Shown piece after piece: positions 58,826-64,000 of a DNA stretch of 64,000 nt; the stretch's first letter is position 1, and each line of letters starts with the position of its first letter. This DNA comes from Calycina herbarum. Lineage: Eukaryota > Ascomycota > Leotiomycetes > Helotiales > Pezizellaceae. The stretch spans positions 496,001 through 560,000 of the forward strand of contig LLEY01000010.1 in NCBI GenBank assembly GCA_001414485.1. Direction: 5' to 3'. Made by a program: the position numbers and the translations under genes. The notes beneath the pieces were generated by a model. The model was not told where the DNA came from. It made no database searches and saw only the letters and a program-made list of their open reading frames with translations.

Positions 58826-61053
58826 ATTAGTGATATCTGTCACGAGAAAATGGGGTCACATGACACCCTATTTTCCCTGTATATATAGCAGAGTTTTCAC
58901 CTCCAAATACAAGGCTCTCTAGAGCGTTTCCAACCCAATTTTGTGCCTCACAATATCCTGGCCCATCCCGAATAGGCCAGGCTTACCCGACCGCTTGCAG
59001 GAAGCTGGATCATGACTATAAAAGTGGCGGGAGATATCAGTAATGTCTAATCCAATGAAACCTCATTTAAAAAGGCTGAAGCGTGAGAGTATTATAATTA
59101 ACCATTGCCGCTTCGACTCGATTTTCCCATCTTTTTTCCCGACCCTGTTGTGTCAAGAAAGAGTTGGTTTCTGGGTCACATATTCCCGCTACTTTAAGGT
59201 GTCTTTTTAACACCATTTGCCTAGTTCTAACACAAAGCAAACAATTGGTCGGTTATTGAATCTATTGGTGGGATTTCTTATGCAGATAGCTACTCTAGGC
59301 TTAGCTCACCACTTTCAAAATGTGGTGCAAAAAAGTTGAGATTCCATAGGGAAGGGAGATCGCTTAATCTCCACGTCGGAGCACCGGCTTCATACAGCGA
59401 ATACGGTGCAAAATTCTCCCCGAACTCTGCCGGTGGTTCGAAGTTGGAGAGAAACCACTCTATTATCCCTGCTAGGCTCTCTATTGGTGTTTCTGTACTC
59501 ACCTGTGTGCTTTTGGTAGCTAGGGTACCGTGTGCTATTGAATGGCAATAGCAGTTGGCCTGCTTCCCAACCCGTTTTCTCTTCCGACCTCGCATATAAA
59601 TACGTCACGTGAAGTCGAGAGAGCGAAGGACGGGTCAGGCTCTTTTCAAATTGAAGCTCATCTCAAGACTCTCAAGAATTAATTTGGCATCGATCGAAGC
59701 ACGTCTGTATCGGGTTTTTTTTGGGTTATCATCACACCTGATAGCTGCTGAGTTACTTAGCGTTCGCAATCACAAGCGTTATGTTCAAAGAAAGCTTCGC
59801 TCCTTGGAAGATACGACGACTTCCCTCTCGTTGATTTAGTTGAGTGAAAAAGCAAGACTCAATAAATATATGAGAGTCGCATTCATAATATTCATTGCTT
59901 GAAAACCCCCCAATTGAATTGCCAAAGCCTTTTTATAACCAAAAACTCCGGTCAAGTCCATGTTTGTGTTTGTCCAGCAGATTGTTTTCACGTGGAGGTA
60001 GATCAAAGTCAAATCACCGAACCAATAAGAGTATGCTTTTTTATCTCTTTTGGAGCCTCGACTTTGAAGCTATTCACTTATTGGCTATGCGCTTTAACAC
60101 CCCCCCTGGCAGCACTGCCTCCCCCAGAGCTCCACTCTAACCCATTTTTACATTTAGTTTAAGGGGGGAGAGTAAGAATGACGTGGTTCGTCCCCCTATC
60201 TCACTACCCCGCTATATGTCTTGGCATTATGACGAGGTGGATCAAGGTCGGGTGATGTCATGTGTGACCCACAGTCTTTTATGTCAACATTCGCGATTCA
60301 ACAGAGCGATTACTTCATGAAGTGAAGTTATACTCGAGTAGCTTCGTGGTTTTTTAATATTTTACATACCAAGGTCGTCGGCAATACTAAGAGTAATAAA
60401 AGTGTTCGATAGGCACTGCTGAATTCCGGAAGACATAAAAATGAAGAGAAATGCTCAGCTTCCAAGTTCCACCATGGTTCTGTCTAACGAAGCTTCTGTG
60501 AATCAAGCTAAAACAAGCACTGTTCCGCCTTCCATTTGGCTTCTGCCAAGTTTCTAGCTTAATTGACTTGTAGCTGTTGGGAGCTCATGCGGCGTAGCAG
60601 CTGTTGGCAGCGTAGTTTGGTTGGCCGGGTTGGTCGGGTCCGATTCCCAATCACAGATCAAGTCTTAGTTTGATTGGAAAGGGGTGATAGTTACTTTCAT
60701 GAAGCCTGGATTTTCATGTGGCTGACGACGCGGGGAAGACGTCAGATTTCCCATGGCCTTGGTTGTATGATAGAGGGGTTTGAAGGAACAAGTAAAGAAT
60801 AAAAGTAGCTTGGTGGCCTCCTATAGTTTGAAGTTTATCAACAGAGAAAAATACTATACAACCTTTACCGATTCACTACTTCTTTGACATTTCTTAACCT
60901 GATTTGTACGTTTCAGCCCCCATTACATCATCGACTCACCTATTCAAATCAGCTACATAAGAACCTGCAGCTTGTTTGCCTCCACACCAATTCAACTTAC
61001 AACAACAACAACAACAACAACAACAACCAAAAAACAACTTCACGATACCAAAC
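58826..61053. other. Gene-free region and leader of the next gene
   Basis: No gene is recognised in 58826-60780. The last 190 bases form the 5' leader of the next gene and end with a (CAA)n run at about 61000-61028, a translational-enhancer-like leader in fungi. Confidence 0.4.
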
Positions 61054-62280
61054 ATGGAGACCGTAAATAATCTCGCATCTGCCGCCTCTCGAGCCATCTG
61101 GGGAGAAGGTCAAGATCCTAACCACCCAAACACCACTACAACTCCTACAACTACTGGACGAGAACCGATTTCCGGAGAGCTCGGAGACGTAAAGCATGGC
61201 GAGCCATATGACAAGGGAAATGTTGGTAAGTGTTACACCTGCCATACTGTGTTACTTAGCTAACTAAAATGCTTCCTTCAGAGAACAGTCCATTGACTGG
61301 AACTAAAACTACTGGAACTACCACTGGTGCTTCAAGTACTACTGCTGGTCCTCACGATGTTTGTTTTCTATTCTTCGAACGACTCGGATAGCAACTGATA
61401 CATTTTTAGTCAAGTGTAGCCAACAAAGCAGACCCCCGAGCCGATAGTGACCTCGATGGATCGAAGAAGCTCGGAACAACTGGATCAAACCCAGCACTTA
61501 CCAACACTAGCAGCACCCCAGATTCCAAAACCTCCAACACACATACATCCGAAATCCCAGGCAACACACCAGCCACACAGCCAATTCAATCAGAACATGA
61601 CACCGATAAGACAGGAGTTACATCTCTCCATCAACCAACATCTGCTACTTCCTCTACCAAGCCAACATCATCCAACGATACCACCGGTGCTGGTCCAACA
61701 CCCTCGGTCAGCACAGACCCTACCACTGACACTAGCGCTGCCCATCCTTCAGACATCGAGCAAGGTTCTACAAACCCTAAAGATACCCCTTCTGCAACAC
61801 AAAAGAATGCTATCAAGGATACCAAGCGTGATCTCGAGACCTCAGCATCTGGCAGCAGCGAGCCACACAAGTCAAACGAGAAATCAACATACACCGAGAA
61901 GGGAGGAACCCCAGGTGGCATGCCCGACACCATCAAGCAAAGTTTAGAAAACAAGAGCCACGGCGAGGGAACAGGCGAGAAATACGTCAAGAGCACCGGT
62001 ATGGGCGCTGAGGGTGGAGATTTGGATGCTGCCAACCCGGGTGCTGGCCGTGAAGCTGATAGTAAGTGTCAAATGCCTCCTTGATGACTTATGTCGAAGA
62101 AAAAACAATACTAACAAACAAGAAACAGGACTTCTCGAGGAGAAGGGCATCCATCACGAACCTGCTGCCAAGAAAAGTACCGAGGACTCGCACACTTCGA
62201 AGGACTCGAGCACTGGTGATAAGGAGAAGGTTAGCTTGAGTGAGAAGATTAAGGATAAGTTGCATATTCATAAGCACTAG
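61054..62280 (+). CDS. Hydrophilic low-complexity (LEA/stress-like) protein
   Basis: A 350-aa protein from four exons (61054-61225, 61282-61358, 61410-62061, 62129-62280). It is almost devoid of hydrophobic residues after a short amphipathic N-terminus (METVNNLASAASRAIWGE). The rest is rich in Thr, Ser, Gly, Lys, Asp and Pro (TTTTPTTTG, GASSTTAG, KPTSSNDTTG). The conserved-looking blocks are GELGDVKHGEPYDKGNV, GGTPGGMPDTIKQSLE, TGMGAEGGDLDAANPGAGREAD and the basic C-terminus SEKIKDKLHIHKH. No signal peptide, membrane helix or catalytic motif is present. Such proteins are common and abundant in Pezizomycotina and are often linked to conidia or desiccation, so a protective role is a guess. The long CAA-rich leader suggests strong translation. 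Introns have GTAAGT donors except the second (GTTTGT). Confidence 0.75.
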
Positions 62281-62898
62281 ATCTTGTTCTTCTTTATGAT
62301 GTATGATTGGAGGATTTTTATGATTTTATTTTTCTTCTATTTTGACGGATCACCGGATTTTGTCATAGGAAGTCTTTTTTCTTTTAGGTCAGGCGATTTG
62401 CACCGGGATGTGTAATATTCTATCATGGCCTACGAATCTTTTTGTATTAATAGGAATATTAATGCATTTTCACAATCTGATATGAAAGACGTGGTGTTTC
62501 GTGAATCTTTCCTTGGTAAATTACGGAGTACAGAGATCTCTTGTCTTAATCATGACTACCAATTCCAATAAGCTTCCGTAACTAGCTCCAATTAATTCCC
62601 CTTTGATTTCGAATTCTGGAACGCTCTATCAATCGAAGAGTTTTTAACATATTTCTAGCCAAGGTCCCATTTCTGCAGAATGCAGCCTACTCGGTGAAGA
62701 AATGTACAGAACCAACGTTGAAAAATGCAAGGGTCAACCAACGCACTTTCTGAATCCGAACATCCAACAGCAGATCCAACAAAACTGCACAAACTCAATT
62801 CATCCTTTTACCCAAGCGAAAACACAACACCGGGAAATTGAATAACTCCTCAGCTGGTGTTGGTTAACTCTTTCTCAACATTCTCCCGCACATCAATC
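62281..62898. other. Intergenic region
   Basis: A T-rich 3' flank is followed by the promoter of the SDR gene. No other feature is seen. Confidence 0.35.
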
Positions 62899-63964
62899 AT
62901 GGCGCCTTTCAACATCGACTCCACAGATGAAGACATCCTAAATGAGTTCAAAAAAGAAGCAGAAGGAAAAACGTGTCAGCTCGCTCTCATCCATGCCATG
63001 AAAATCACCCATTAACCAACCTCAGTCCTCATAACTGGACCCAGCCCCCATGGAATAGGCTCCCAAATTGCCCTCTCCCTCGCAACCTATGCCTCCCCCG
63101 CACTTATCATCCTCGCCGGGCGCAACAAACAAAGGATACTCCCAGTCCTCGAACAATTACACCAAATCAACCCATCTGTCAAAGTCGAATTCGTGAATCT
63201 TGATCTCCTCAGTAATGACTCCATCCGAAAATCCATCGAACAAATCAAGGGAATCACGAGCAAAATCGATTTTTTGATCAATAATGCTGGTGTGATGGCT
63301 ACAAGAAAGTTTTCATTGTCCGAGGGTGTGGAAAGCCAGTTCAAGGGGATTTATTTGGGGCATTGGCTTTTTACGAATTTGTTGTTGAAGGAGGGGGTTG
63401 TTGGGGAAGGGGGAGTTGTGGTTAGTGCTGGGAGTTTGGGGTATCAGATGGATGATGTTCATTTTGAGGATATAAATTATGAGGTGAGATAGGAGGCTCG
63501 TTATGAGAGTTTTTGTTTTTGCTGATGATGCTTTACTAGAATGGTGAGAATTATAATGGGTGGAGAGCTTATGGTCAAGCGAAGAGTGCTCAAATTTTGG
63601 GAACGAGAGGTTTGGCGAATCGATTGAGTGGTAAAGGGATCGCGATTTTGATTGCGCATCCTGGTGGTAAGTCTCTCTAACTTTATTAATGATTAGATTG
63701 TTGAACTCTAATGATCATAGTCACGCTTGAGAGTCAACTCCTAGCCAACTCAGCCATCGACCAAGAATACTTTGGAGAGGCATACACAATAGCCATTGAA
63801 AGAAACAATGGTAAGCGCTTCTCTTCCCGCCTTCTTTCCCTTCGACCCTAAATGATCTGATACTGAATATTCATTAGGAAATCCACTTCCACCACAAATC
63901 ATGGTCTCGCTAAAGCAATGTGCTGGTGTGATTCTGTTCACAGCACTCAATCTAAAGCTTCGAG
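62899..63964 (+). CDS. Short-chain dehydrogenase/reductase, 5' part (cut by window end)
   Basis: An NAD(P)-dependent SDR oxidoreductase. Visible exons are 62899-62974, 63026-63483, 63540-63666, 63721-63810 and 63878-63964. A GTATTT donor at 63965 shows that the gene continues beyond the window. The cofactor motif is TFLITGPSPHGIG (Gly-rich turn, split near its start by intron 1), followed by ILAGRNKQR, the acidic strand end VNLDLLS and LINNAGVM (NNAG). VVVSAGS holds the catalytic serine. The catalytic Tyr-Lys pair is YGQAK after NGWRA, so the active site is intact, and IAHPG follows. The family resembles WWOX/retinol-dehydrogenase-like fungal SDRs; the substrate is unknown. The donor of intron 1 (ACGT/GTCAGC) is set by frame and is weaker than the rest. 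Confidence 0.85.
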
Positions 63965-64000
63965 GTATTTTAACCACCACCACCACTCTAGACTAAACCC

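Noticed and set aside
60976..61053. Poly-Gln ORF start upstream of the LEA-like gene
   Set aside because: The CAA run lies in the 5' leader; the conserved protein starts at the ATG at 61054, and the run-through frame is a shadow.

Overview
The window is nuclear DNA of a filamentous ascomycete (Pezizomycotina). The evidence is short introns (about 45-120 nt) with GTAAGT/GTATGT/GTACGT donors, CTAAC/CTGAC-type branch sites and AG acceptors, a PyrG with the long acidic insertion typical of moulds, fungus-only families (NACHT/STAND protein with an N-terminal helical domain, 2EXR-like protein, GT90/CAP10), and AT-rich repeat islands with RIP-like C-to-T decay. Family content and intron style fit Leotiomycetes (Botrytis/Sclerotinia relatives), but the species is an inference.

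Layout. 0-0.64 kb: 3' end of an MDR oxidoreductase. 0.65-3.3 kb: gene-free repeat array (array A). 3.3-4.0 kb: complex I assembly factor (minus). 6.1-8.1 kb: cytosolic Hsp70 (plus). 8.1-17.5 kb: repeat-rich island with a ~206-bp tandem repeat, a Tc1/mariner-like TIR element and decayed or poorly resolved gene loci. 17.5-18.7 kb: pyrG. 18.7-20.3 kb: array B, the same repeat as array A in opposite orientation. 20.5-21.9 kb: FAD monooxygenase. 22.0-23.7 kb: 2EXR-like protein. 24.6-24.9 kb: a short, well preserved TIR element. 25.7-27.2 kb: GT90 glycosyltransferase. 28.0-30.1 kb: Eme1. 33.0-33.6 kb: Myb/SANT-like protein. 33.7-38.4 kb: AT-rich island with a ~0.68-kb TIR element and palindromic ACTACTC clusters. 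38.5-42.4 kb: ankyrin-PH-FFAT-ORD oxysterol-binding protein. 43.6-46.8 kb: degenerate ~0.55-0.62-kb tandem array. 46.9-48.7 kb: Ecm33-like membrane/cell-wall protein. 49.2-51.1 kb: CorA-type Mg transporter. 51.6-54.8 kb: 962-aa NLR-like NACHT protein ending in four C2H2 fingers. 55.3-58.8 kb: 1021-aa SNF2 helicase, divergent from the NLR gene. 61.1-62.3 kb: hydrophilic low-complexity protein. 62.9 kb to the end: SDR oxidoreductase, cut by the window edge.

Most genes are unrelated housekeeping functions (chaperone, pyrimidine synthesis, respiration, lipid transfer, Mg uptake, DNA repair, wall). The unusual parts are the divergent NLR-like/SNF2 pair and the several repeat families that fill nearly all the long gene-free stretches. 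All gene models with introns were assembled by eye from splice signals and reading-frame phase. Exon limits are given in the entries and need transcript support.
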